Positions 24,570 to 31,132 of a stretch of DNA of 35,179 nucleotides are shown here, in pieces (within the stretch, counting starts at the first letter, position 1; the number at the start of each line of letters is the position of its first letter). The position numbers were made by a program, and so were the translations under genes. The stretch lies in the NCBI RefSeq assembly GCF_003020115.1, contig NZ_PYFX01000030.1, forward strand, positions 1 to 35,179, given 5' to 3'. Under the pieces are notes generated by a model. That model made no database searches. It saw nothing but the letters and a program-made list of their open reading frames with translations, and was not told the DNA's origin. Source of the DNA: Bradyrhizobium sp. MOS002. GTDB lineage: Bacteria; Pseudomonadota; Alphaproteobacteria; Rhizobiales; Xanthobacteraceae.

Positions 24570-25453
24570 CAGCCCCTATGCCGTAAGTCGGTGCGCAGCA
24601 TGTCGCGCAGCCCGTCACCCAGTAGATTGATCCCGAGCACCAGTATGAAAAGCGCAACGCCCGGTGTTACAATCACCCACGGACTGAAGAACATGTACTC
24701 CTTCGCCTCAGCAATCATTAGTCCCCAACTCGGCAGGGGTTGCGGAACACCGAGTCCGAGGAACGACAACGCTGCTTCGAGCAGGATCGCGAGGGCCATC
24801 TCCAGCGTTGCCACCACCACCAGATGGCTGGCGATATTGGGTAGCACCTCCCGGACGAGAACATGCGCGCGCGAGGCGCCGGCCGCCTGAGCGGCGGCGA
24901 TGTAGTCGAGATTTCGCACCTGCATCGTCGTGGTGCGCGCCACGACCGCGAACCGTTCCCACAGCAGCAACCCGAGTGTGAGGATCACCACAGTCAGGGA
25001 GCTGCCGACCAACGCCACCACGGTGAGCGCCACCAGGATCAGGGGGATCGAAAGGCGGCAGGTGATCAGGAACATCACGAGGGCATCGACCCGACCGCCA
25101 TAGAACCCACCGACGATACCAATCGTGACGCCAATGAGGCCCGACGTGATCACGGTCAGCACGCCGATCAGAAGGGAGATGCGCGTGCCGTAGATTAGGC
25201 GCGACAGGTAATCGCGTCCAATCTGGTCGGTGCCCAGTAGATGCGCAGCATGGCTGCTCTCCATCCACACCGGAGGAACGAGACGCAAGTTCAAATCTTG
25301 TGCGAACGGATCGTATGGGGTCAAATAGGGCGCGAATATCGCCACCACGAATGCAGTGACCACGATCGAGGCACCGAGCAGCGTCGCGAGCCGGCCGAAT
25401 GCAGGCAGTCGGCGGCGCCTCCACAGGGGCTGCGTGTCGTCAGCCGTTTTCAT
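24566..25453 (-). CDS. peptide ABC transporter permease, DppC-type
   Basis: The start is the ATG at 25453, which overlaps the stop of the upstream permease gene as ATGA. The 295-aa product has an N-terminal helix (ATLLGASIVVTAFVVAIFAP), the periplasmic motif LGTDQIGRDYLSRLIYGTR typical of DppC/OppC, and about five more helices. The cytoplasmic EAA loop is DYIAAAQAAGASRAHVLVRE, followed by VLPN. The frame remains open far upstream, antisense-like in composition, because of GC-rich DNA; the permease proper starts at MKTADDTQ. It forms the channel with the DppB-type subunit. Confidence 0.93.
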   Translation of the reverse strand: MKTADDTQPLWRRRRLPAFGRLATLLGASIVVTAFVVAIFAPYLTPYDPFAQDLNLRLVPPVWMESSHAAHLLGTDQIGRDYLSRLIYGTRISLLIGVLTVITSGLIGVTIGIVGGFYGGRVDALVMFLITCRLSIPLILVALTVVALVGSSLTVVILTLGLLLWERFAVVARTTTMQVRNLDYIAAAQAAGASRAHVLVREVLPNIASHLVVVATLEMALAILLEAALSFLGLGVPQPLPSWGLMIAEAKEYMFFSPWVIVTPGVALFILVLGINLLGDGLRDMLRTDLRHRGW

Positions 25454-26364
25454 ATTCGTAGCCTTGGGTCGAGCAGCGCGTTCATCATGTCCGCCAGCAG
25501 TGCCAGCGCGATGTAGATGACGGCCAGGAACAGCACCACGGCCTGAACCACGGGAAAGTCGTTCTTGGTGATTGATTCCCAAGCAAGATAGCCGACGCCT
25601 GGGACCGCAAATACGGATTCCGTCACAACGGAGCCTCCAAGCATGAAGCCGAGTTGCACGGCCGTGATCGAAACAACGGGCATGGCGGCGTTGCGCAAAG
25701 CATGCTTGAGAACGATCGTCGTCGTGCTCAGACCCTTGGCACGCGCGGTGCGAATGTAATCCGCGCAGAGTGCCTCGATCATACCCGATCGAGTTAAACG
25801 CATCAGCGCTGGGATGGCCGAGAAGGCCAGCACGAATCCCGGCATGATGTAGCCCTTCCAAGTGTCGATACCCGATATTGGCAGCCACTGCAGATTCAAA
25901 CCGAACAGGACGATGAGGAGCAGTCCGAGCCAGAAGCCCGGCACTGCCTGCCCTAGGAGCGCAATTAGCATGATACCCCGGTCGATCGCCGACCCCTCGC
26001 GCATCGCAGCGATAATGCCGAGTGGCAGGGCTATGAGCATAGCGATGATCAGGCCGGTCAAGCCAAGAGCCAGGGTCACAGGAAGCCGCTCGCGTATCAG
26101 CCCTGAGACTGGGACGTGGAATAGGTAAGAGCGGCCGAGATCGCCTTCGGCGACATGGCCGGCCCAATCGAAAAACTGCACCACGAGCGGCCGGTCGAGT
26201 CCGTAATTTTTCGTGATGATAGCAATATCCGCAGCGGTGGCGTTTGGACCTGCGATCGAGGCCGCGAGATCGCCGGAGAGATGCGTCAGCATGAAGCTGA
26301 TGACCAGTACGGTCAGGCAAACCAGCGCGGACAACCACAATCTGCGGAAGATGAACGACAGCAT
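25450..26364 (-). CDS. peptide ABC transporter permease, DppB-type
   Basis: From the ATG at 26364 the product is 304 aa and begins MLSFIFRRLWLSALVCLTVL, as is usual for DppB/OppB proteins. A GTG at 26391 would add nine residues; neither has a clear ribosome-binding site. It has six membrane helices, the LGRSYLFHVPVSGLI periplasmic segment, and the EAA loop DYIRTARAKGLSTTTIVLKH followed by ALRNA. It is the first gene of the four-gene importer operon on the minus strand, all with ATGA overlaps. Confidence 0.92.
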   Translation of the reverse strand: MLSFIFRRLWLSALVCLTVLVISFMLTHLSGDLAASIAGPNATAADIAIITKNYGLDRPLVVQFFDWAGHVAEGDLGRSYLFHVPVSGLIRERLPVTLALGLTGLIIAMLIALPLGIIAAMREGSAIDRGIMLIALLGQAVPGFWLGLLLIVLFGLNLQWLPISGIDTWKGYIMPGFVLAFSAIPALMRLTRSGMIEALCADYIRTARAKGLSTTTIVLKHALRNAAMPVVSITAVQLGFMLGGSVVTESVFAVPGVGYLAWESITKNDFPVVQAVVLFLAVIYIALALLADMMNALLDPRLRI

Positions 26365-26391
26365 GGTCGACAAGTAGAACACCAGATGCAC

Positions 26392-27047
26392 AAGGGCAAG
26401 TTTGAGGTGTAGGCCGACCTCCAGTCCTTTTGAGGCTACCGGCAGCCGCGGCAGAGCAGAGACTGCGTTGAGGTACGAACTGGCTGGAGCTCTGCCGCAG
26501 CACCCGTTCGCTCGGAGATTCGACTTTCATCGTGCGATCGAAGTCGACGTTCATACGTCCCGGGAGACATTCTTCCGCAAGCACTAACGGCAGGACTTTG
26601 CTGAGAGCCGTTCGTCGTACGTCCCCGCAGCGTGGCGCTTGGCTTCGGCGGGGTCGAGGTGCCAAGTATCTGGTTGCTGTACCCAATATCCACTCAGCTT
26701 CGCCCGGTGAGGACATTTCAGTCGCGCGGCTGCACCAGCACTTACGATGCCGCTTTGATGGCGGCCCGCGCACTCGCCGATACGCGAAATAGTCCGTCAT
26801 TATCCGCCCGGCAGCCCCGCGGAATCGTTGGCTGACGGGCACGTGATCTACAGCATCCAGTGCTTGAACGGCCCCTGACATAGCAGGGTCGGCGTGCGAC
26901 TCGACGTACTCCCCCAGGATCAGCCGTGGTCGCGCGTCGGTTTGCGCCTGGTCTGCTCAAGATGCGGCGCGGCAGGATCTGTGCATATCGTCCCGAAGGG
27001 GCATGACAGTAGCGGGCAAGTCAGGCCAAGCATAGGCGCTTGAGGTT
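26392..27047. other. region upstream of the importer operon, nothing recognised
   Basis: The region should contain the importer promoter, but I cannot identify a -35/-10 pair. Open frames here are GC-driven and Arg/Ser/Cys-rich. No repeats or RNA genes are seen. Confidence 0.4.
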
Positions 27048-27329
27048 TTGATTCCAGCGGTGAAGCACGTCACTGAACGCCCTTTTGCCAATCCAGAGGC
27101 TGCAGCCCGCCAGCTCGTTCAGCGGGCTTCGGGCATTGGGGCAGTACAGGACGGCAGAATCCATATCGAGAAGATCAACTACCCCTTCCTCTACACGCTC
27201 AAGGGAAGCGGCGCGGAGTTCGGCGCTGGCATCAAGTCTGCAGTCGAGCGCGGCTGGTTCGATCTGCACGAAAGCGGCACCTATGTGCGGCTGCTGACGC
27301 CGGGCAAGGAGTTGCTGGCGAAGGCATGA
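27048..27329 (+). CDS. hypothetical protein, about 93 aa
   Basis: The product contains HVTERPFANPEAAARQLVQR, then VQDGRIHIEKINYPFLYTLK, then GAGIKSAVERGWFDLHESGT, ending YVRLLTPGKELLAKA. I recognise this as a small hypothetical family common in Bradyrhizobium: a helix, a two-strand region and a short winged-helix-like end. No ATG is available. A TTG at 27048 or GTG at 27060 must start it, with only TGAGG nearby, so expression may be weak or the native start lost. A damaged gene follows, sharing an ATGA overlap at the stop. Confidence 0.65.
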   Translation: MIPAVKHVTERPFANPEAAARQLVQRASGIGAVQDGRIHIEKINYPFLYTLKGSGAEFGAGIKSAVERGWFDLHESGTYVRLLTPGKELLAKA

Positions 27330-27382
27330 CGTGGTCCGCTTTCGACGAGTCGATCGTGCTGCCAAACCGCGGCAAGTTAGTG

Positions 27383-27539
27383 ATGCTGCTTGACGCCGAC
27401 GAGTACATCAGTGCTTTGCCGAAGAGGAGCATCAGGCGCCGGAGTGGCAAGCCGCGATGGACCGTTGATTTTGGTCGCGGAATGGAAGCCGACCATGTTT
27501 GCCCGCATCAGTATCATGCGGGCGTTGAACGGGCACTAG
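27383..27539 (+). pseudogene. double-frameshift remnant of a small hypothetical gene
   Basis: Three reading frames together encode one recognisable protein. Frame A (27383-27424) gives MLLDADEYISALPK. After a shift near 27424, frame B gives EEHQAPEWQAAM, and after a second shift near 27461 frame C gives PLILVAEWKPTMFARISIMR followed by ALN and a stop at 27537-27539. The joined string matches the small rhizobial family with DDxxEYISALPK, APEWQAAM and LILVAE...TMFARIGIMRALN. Each shift is explained by loss of one base. The usual C-terminal tail (FNPxRK...) is missing. Confidence 0.7.
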
Positions 27540-27598
27540 AACCACACTGAGGCCGACGCAAGCTGAACAGGATCAATGATCACGGCTGCCCCTGAGGG

Positions 27599-27733
27599 TC
27601 ACCAACCTATCGCATGCTGCACATCGCGAAGCACCGTAGCTGTGCTTCGTGTATAGCGGCCATCGTTCCAGCGATGATCCGCTGCATATGCCGCAATCGC
27701 AGCAAAGATGATTGCAAATCCGATCTTGCCCAT
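27599..27733 (-). CDS. 44-aa exported or membrane-anchored peptide
   Basis: The ATG at 27733 gives MGKIGFAIIFAAIAAYAADH, one hydrophobic helix, and then a conserved-looking tail RWNDGRYTRSTATVLRDVQH ending AIGW. The pattern of helix, then DGRYT, then a short amphipathic helix ending in GW is one I associate with a frequent small-protein family in Bradyrhizobium. The upstream ribosome-binding site is weak (GGATA). Function unknown. Confidence 0.6.
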   Translation of the reverse strand: MGKIGFAIIFAAIAAYAADHRWNDGRYTRSTATVLRDVQHAIGW

Positions 27734-28109
27734 TATCCAACTGCGCTCGCCCGCGCTCAAAATGAACTTCGGGATCAAATTGCTACGCAAGACTGTCGTC
27801 TAACGAAAATTTCGATGTGCGCGGAAGTGTATTTCACACGGAAAAGCCGCAGCGTGGTTCCAGCCCCACTGCGGCATTCCCGGTCAACTTGAAATTGGTT
27901 GGTATTTAAATCGCGCCGGTGTTCTCACAGTAGAACACCCCGTTCCGAAAATGGACTCCGGACAACTACCGGATTCCGCTTTTGTACGCATTGTCGATAT
28001 AGGGCTAACGTGGCATCGCATGGCTTCCAGCCCCCAATGCTCCCGGCAGCCGATCCAATTGCGGATTAGAGCGCCGGGAGTGCTAGGCCGGCCAGCGTGA
28101 CCGGAGCCC
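27734..28109. other. intergenic stretch, nothing firm
   Basis: An inverted repeat GTGT-ATTTC-ACAC lies near 27828-27840 upstream of the 44-aa gene. No protein-like frame is seen on either strand. Confidence 0.4.
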
Positions 28110-28277
28110 TTAACCCCGCAGTTGAAGGCCGAAGTTTTCCGCCACACGCTTCACTGATGAAATGTATCTATCCAACGCACTCGCAATCTGTACCGCGCCG
28201 GCGCCTTCGCGCGACAGGGCGAGCAAGAGTTGCACCTCTGCATCGGTCCATTCTTTGGGTTTGTCGTTTCTCTTCAT
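28110..28277 (-). CDS. 55-aa helix-turn-helix-like protein
   Basis: The ATG at 28277 opens MKRNDKPKEWTDAEVQLLLA, then LSREGAGAVQIASALDRYIS, then SVKRVAENFGLQLRG and TAA. The WTDAEVQLLLAL start followed by an IAxxLxR-x-x-x-SVKRxA helix is the arrangement of small SANT/GcrA-like DNA-binding domains frequent in rhizobia. No sensor domain is present. A terminator-like hairpin lies just upstream at 28323-28353. Target unknown. Confidence 0.65.
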   Translation of the reverse strand: MKRNDKPKEWTDAEVQLLLALSREGAGAVQIASALDRYISSVKRVAENFGLQLRG

Positions 28278-28322
28278 CCACGCGATGCTTGATGGATTAT
28301 CAGACTGTTTCAGATAGGAAGA

Positions 28323-28353
28323 AAGCCCGCCAGGTGCGTTAGCTAGCGGGCTT
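28323..28353 (-). terminator. terminator-like hairpin
   Basis: AAGCCCGC (28323-28330) pairs perfectly with GCGGGCTT (28346-28353) across a 15-base loop. Read on the minus strand it is followed by TTCTTCC, a weak pyrimidine tract. There is no obvious minus-strand gene to its right, so its role is uncertain. Confidence 0.4.
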
Positions 28354-28559
28354 CCGGCTGCAGCGAGTTCACCATTGCGACCGGCGAATATGAACGCAAC
28401 TAGGTATACAGTTTGTTAGCGGCGGCTGCGTAGCTTGTTGTTTGGGACGGGGCCGTGGGACATACGCGGTCTTGTGCTCGGGTGAGAGCCCGCCAGCTAG
28501 CCAGCCTCGGCGGCGCTCTCCCTCAGCATGGATGGTTCAGATTAATCACTAATGCGGTT

Positions 28560-28610
28560 TGTGATTTAGATCATATTTCCCTTGCCCGACGGCCCGATAT
28601 GATCGGTTTA
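28560..28610 (+). promoter_or_regulatory. CRP/FNR-type activated promoter candidate
   Basis: TGTGATTTAGATCATA (28560-28575) is a near-palindrome (TGTGA-N6-TCATA, with GAT-N4-ATC inside). A TATGAT -10 box sits at 28598-28603, placing the start near 28609-28610. The site is then centred at about -42, the usual class II activator position. A consensus -35 is absent, as expected for an activated promoter. The predicted start coincides with the first base of the structured element. Confidence 0.5.
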
Positions 28611-28697
28611 CCGGGGCTGGCTTCATATTTCACTTAGATCTTTTCCACCCGGATTTTTGACCGCGCGGGGCCGCAGCAGGATCTCCCTGCTGTGGCC
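28610..28697 (+). ncRNA. candidate structured RNA element, copy 2
   Basis: It matches copy 1 at 551 (26 of the first 28 bases, then partial similarity). The 3' stem is 11 bp (28669-28679 with 28687-28697, one G-U pair) around a 7-base loop ending CTCC. Relative to copy 1, one G-C pair is replaced by A-U and one G-C by G-U, so pairing is kept despite sequence change. An upstream CCGGG...TGG can pair with CCACCCGG near 28646-28653. It may be a small RNA, or a leader of the gene at 28717, which starts 20 bases after the stem. Confidence 0.5.
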
Positions 28698-28716
28698 TTC
28701 GCTCGCCGGGGCGCCG

Positions 28717-28872
28717 ATGGAATCCCCAAAGATCGACCGCGACACGCTTCGCCTGATCAAAGCGTTCAAAGAGATCAAGAGTCGCGGCACGCGCCGCGCA
28801 ATTCTCCTGCTTCTTGAGCAGCTAGCCCACAAGGACGGCGGAGCCTCAAACGCCGACCGGAAGGGCCATTAG
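28717..28872 (+). CDS. 51-aa protein resembling the tail of XRE-type regulators
   Basis: The ATG at 28717 begins MESPKIDRDTLRLIKAFKEI, then KSRGTRRAILLLLEQLAHKD and a short polar end. The motif L-x-x-x-F-x-x-I-K-x-x-x-x-R-x-A-I-x-x-L-x-E-Q is like the helical end that follows the helix-turn-helix of many rhizobial XRE regulators, but here it stands alone. A longer in-frame start at 28657 lies inside the structured element and is less likely. The ribosome-binding site is poor, which would fit control by the upstream RNA structure. Confidence 0.6.
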   Translation: MESPKIDRDTLRLIKAFKEIKSRGTRRAILLLLEQLAHKDGGASNADRKGH

Positions 28873-29065
28873 GCCGTTGAAAGGCAGCCTGTAACTCGAA
28901 GCCGTCCATCTTCAAATGTGACTCCGTAAAACTACAGTCTACAAACTGTCATTGCTGCGACGCACCAATTCTGCTTGCTTTTTAGGCACCCCCACCTTCA
29001 TAAGACACCGTGATCAATTGGATCGGAGATCTCCTCCGGGACTGATCGACCAAGGACCATTTAAC

Positions 29066-29335
29066 ATGACCGATTTTTCCAACATTCAGCAGCATCTTAC
29101 CGCTATTACAACCGCCCAGACCGATTTCGCGAAATCGTCGTTCGAGGCCAGCAAGGCCTATTTCGAGAAGCTTGCAGCCGTGAAGTCCCCCGACAAGTTC
29201 AACGAATTGACGACCGAATACGCCAAGTCTGCACAAGAGACGTTCTTCGCTGAAGCGACCAAGTTCGGCGAGCTTTACAGGACTTTTGCGCAGGAAGCCT
29301 TCAAGCCGATCACCTCAAGCTTTCTGCCCAAGTGA
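29066..29335 (+). CDS. phasin-family protein
   Basis: The ATG at 29066 follows AAGGA with an 8-base gap. The 89-aa product is entirely helical and amphipathic: ITTAQTDFAKSSFEASKAYF, then EKLAAVKSPDKFNELTTEYA and a further QETFFAEATKFGELYRTFAQ, ending in PITSSFLPK. This is the short phasin domain. Phasins coat polyhydroxyalkanoate granules and control their size, so the organism probably stores PHA. No granule synthase or depolymerase is nearby. It stands alone with its own promoter region. Confidence 0.88.
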   Translation: MTDFSNIQQHLTAITTAQTDFAKSSFEASKAYFEKLAAVKSPDKFNELTTEYAKSAQETFFAEATKFGELYRTFAQEAFKPITSSFLPK

Positions 29336-29596
29336 CGGCATAGCTCGGGCACTCCGACGCATTGAAGAAGCAGCGATAAGCTGCATCAGGCCCCGGCGGC
29401 CACGACAGTGCTTGGATTACTAACGCAAGTAAGGATTTCCGCCGTAGCATTTCGATTGTGACACGCTTTGTCCGCGAATCTGCGCGCTGCAAGATGCGCG
29501 AAGGCCGTCAGCTCGAAACCATATGGCAGGTCCCACGAAGCGATCCTGAAACAGAACGGCACTAGCCTTCATCGGGTGGATAGGGGACCTCACGTC

Positions 29597-29680
29597 ATGT
29601 GGACGATCATCAACGCACTCTATGAAGAGTACTGCCAGGCTCGCCTCGACGAGATGCTGCGGATCGATGCTGTGAAATAG
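29597..29680 (+). CDS. candidate 27-aa small protein
   Basis: The ATG at 29597 follows AGGGGA with a 9-base gap. The product MWTIINALYEEYCQARLDEM ends LRIDAVK. Short proteins starting MWT-x-x-x-A-x-x-x-x-x-Y-x-x-A-R are frequent in Bradyrhizobium in my recollection. The frame continues upstream without protein-like composition. It is short, so chance is possible. Function unknown. Confidence 0.4.
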   Translation: MWTIINALYEEYCQARLDEMLRIDAVK

Positions 29681-29703
29681 GCGCTGACTTCCGCGCCGTG
29701 ATG

Positions 29704-29728
29704 GGCTGAGCGCGAGTTTGGCTCAGCC
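29704..29728. repeat. 8-bp hairpin between small genes
   Basis: GGCTGAGC (29704-29711) and GCTCAGCC (29721-29728) are exact reverse complements with a 9-base loop. No T-run follows. It lies between the 27-aa and 52-aa genes and may act as a weak terminator or RNA-stability element. Confidence 0.5.
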
Positions 29729-29753
29729 GCGATAGAACAAATTGGAGGGCAAC

Positions 29754-29912
29754 ATGGCGGCATTGGCTACCCGTATTTTTCCCAAGGCGTCGGTCGAGAC
29801 GATTGCTGACTTGGAGACGTTCTTGTCGATATCGCTATTCTGTTTTGGCGGCTTGCTCGTGTCTGTGAGCATTATTGTTGCCGACAAGTACATGCCGGGC
29901 GAGTGGTTCTGA
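29754..29912 (+). CDS. 52-aa single-span membrane protein
   Basis: The ATG at 29754 has a strong GGAGGG with a 4-base gap. The product begins MAALATRIFPKASVETIADL and has one membrane helix (FLSISLFCFGGLLVSVSIIV) followed by ADKYMPGEWF. The strong translation signal, the helix and the conserved-looking tail make this a real gene although it is short. It is followed after 27 bases by a SnoaL-like exported protein, perhaps in the same transcript. Function unknown. Confidence 0.7.
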   Translation: MAALATRIFPKASVETIADLETFLSISLFCFGGLLVSVSIIVADKYMPGEWF

Positions 29913-29939
29913 CCGCACGTTCTGATGAAGGCGAACTCG

Positions 29940-30374
29940 ATGGTGCGTACGATAGTACTTGCCGCATTCTTATTGACGTCGGCCTGCTATGGTGCTGCCG
30001 CTCAGCAGGCTACCGACGATCAATATGCCGATCTGCAGAAAGATTTTGCCGCGGCATACAATCGCAAAGACGTCGATGGGATGGCTGCAACGTTCACCGA
30101 CGACGCCATTAGAGTGACGCCAAGCGGTATGTTCGTAGGCCGAGAAGCGATTCGCCGTAACCTGCAGGATGTCGTCAACTTGGACCTGCACGACTACTCG
30201 GTCGAGCGCAACGTGGCGCGGTCTTTCGGCAACTTCGTGTTCAATGCTGGCGAGTGGCAGGCCAAGCTCGGCGACCAACCTCTACACGGCTACTATACCG
30301 CAATCGTGGTCCGAGACGGTAGCGTGGCGAAGATCATGGAAGAGACCGTGACCATTGCTGCTCCTGGGCAGTGA
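29940..30374 (+). CDS. exported SnoaL/DUF4440-like (NTF2-fold) protein
   Basis: The ATG at 29940 is preceded by GAAGG at a suitable distance and gives a clean signal peptide (MVRTIVLAAFLLTSACYGAA); an upstream ATG at 29925 adds five residues. The mature part has the order of small NTF2-like domains: DLQKDFAAAYNRKDVDGMAA, TFTDDAIRVTPSG, FVGREAIRRNLQD, then strands FGNFVFNAGEWQAKL and YYTAIVVRDGSVAKI. The fold binds small hydrophobic ligands or acts as a ketosteroid isomerase-like enzyme, and is often of unknown role. A cysteine near the signal end is not in a good lipobox. Confidence 0.8.
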   Translation: MVRTIVLAAFLLTSACYGAAAQQATDDQYADLQKDFAAAYNRKDVDGMAATFTDDAIRVTPSGMFVGREAIRRNLQDVVNLDLHDYSVERNVARSFGNFVFNAGEWQAKLGDQPLHGYYTAIVVRDGSVAKIMEETVTIAAPGQ

Positions 30375-31132
30375 TGAAGCCTTATCATGAGGCGGAGATC
30401 GGCGTGCTGCGCTGGTTGGCATTGTTCTTCTAGCTGTGCAAACTTGCGGCTCAGTTCACGCCGAACGCCGGATCGCGCTCCTGATAGGCAACTCCGCCAT
30501 AAGAGCGTTCCTCCGCTCGCGAACCCGGTGAACGACGGCACTTTTGTCGGATGCCGCAGTCATCCCACCGCGGCGGCGGGGGTCTCACAATTGCGCCTGG
30601 TGGGGTTGGCATGAGCACGCAGATGATGCTCGGGCGCCAATGGTCCTGGTCCCTAGCAGCGATTTGTCGTCATCGTCACGATGAACACTGGTCCCGTCTC
30701 ACTGACGACGCGAAGTGTTCAACTTTCACCGGTCGCAGCCCATGCTCAACGTCACGGGCAAGCCGAAGGGCCGCTCTCAGGCAGCCTCGTCGTCTTGAGG
30801 ACTTCGCCCGTATGGTTAGTATGGGGGCGACTTCCTTCAAAGTGAAACTAGTACCTGCGCATTCCATGCAATGCCGAAAGGTATCGGAATGTTCTAGGAC
30901 CGGCTGCTAGCAGCCCTATCGTCTCTTCGCCGCTGACATGCCCTCACGCCGCCCTATGGTCGCGGCGCCCAATACGTACGCTCGACAGTCATCGGCGGCG
31001 AGACCGCGTCCGAGGACCGGCAGGTAATATAGGATGGCATTTCGATCGGCAACGCGATACAGACGAGTGCTTCGATATTGTCTGCGCTCATCGATGTGAT
31101 ATTTTTTGGAGTTCGATCCTTTTGGGGATCGT
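30375..31132. other. 0.76-kb interval without a supported gene
   Basis: No frame here has convincing composition; a 45-codon minus-strand frame at 30954-31091 is possible but lacks a ribosome-binding site. The interval ends with an inverted repeat CGATCC-N6-GGATCG (31114-31131) that overlaps the ribosome-binding site of the next gene. Confidence 0.4.

Larger units (their letters stand above)
28278..28716. other. regulatory interval with hairpin, promoter and RNA element
   Basis: This 439-base interval holds the hairpin at 28323-28353, a CRP/FNR-like site at 28560-28575, a -10 box at 28598-28603 and copy 2 of the structured element at 28610-28697. The part between 28360 and 28550 shows nothing I recognise. 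Confidence 0.5.

Noticed and set aside
24566..26881. Single 771-codon minus-strand open frame through the permease genes
   Set aside because: Only its last 295 codons are a permease; the rest overlaps the DppB-type gene in another frame and is Arg/Ser/Cys-rich, a GC-driven shadow.
27828..27840. GTGT-ATTTC-ACAC as a further CRP-like site
   Set aside because: The half-sites are not TGTGA/TCACA at N6 spacing, so it does not fit the motif.
30954..31091. 45-codon minus-strand frame
   Set aside because: Composition is moderately protein-like, but there is no ribosome-binding site and no recognised family.
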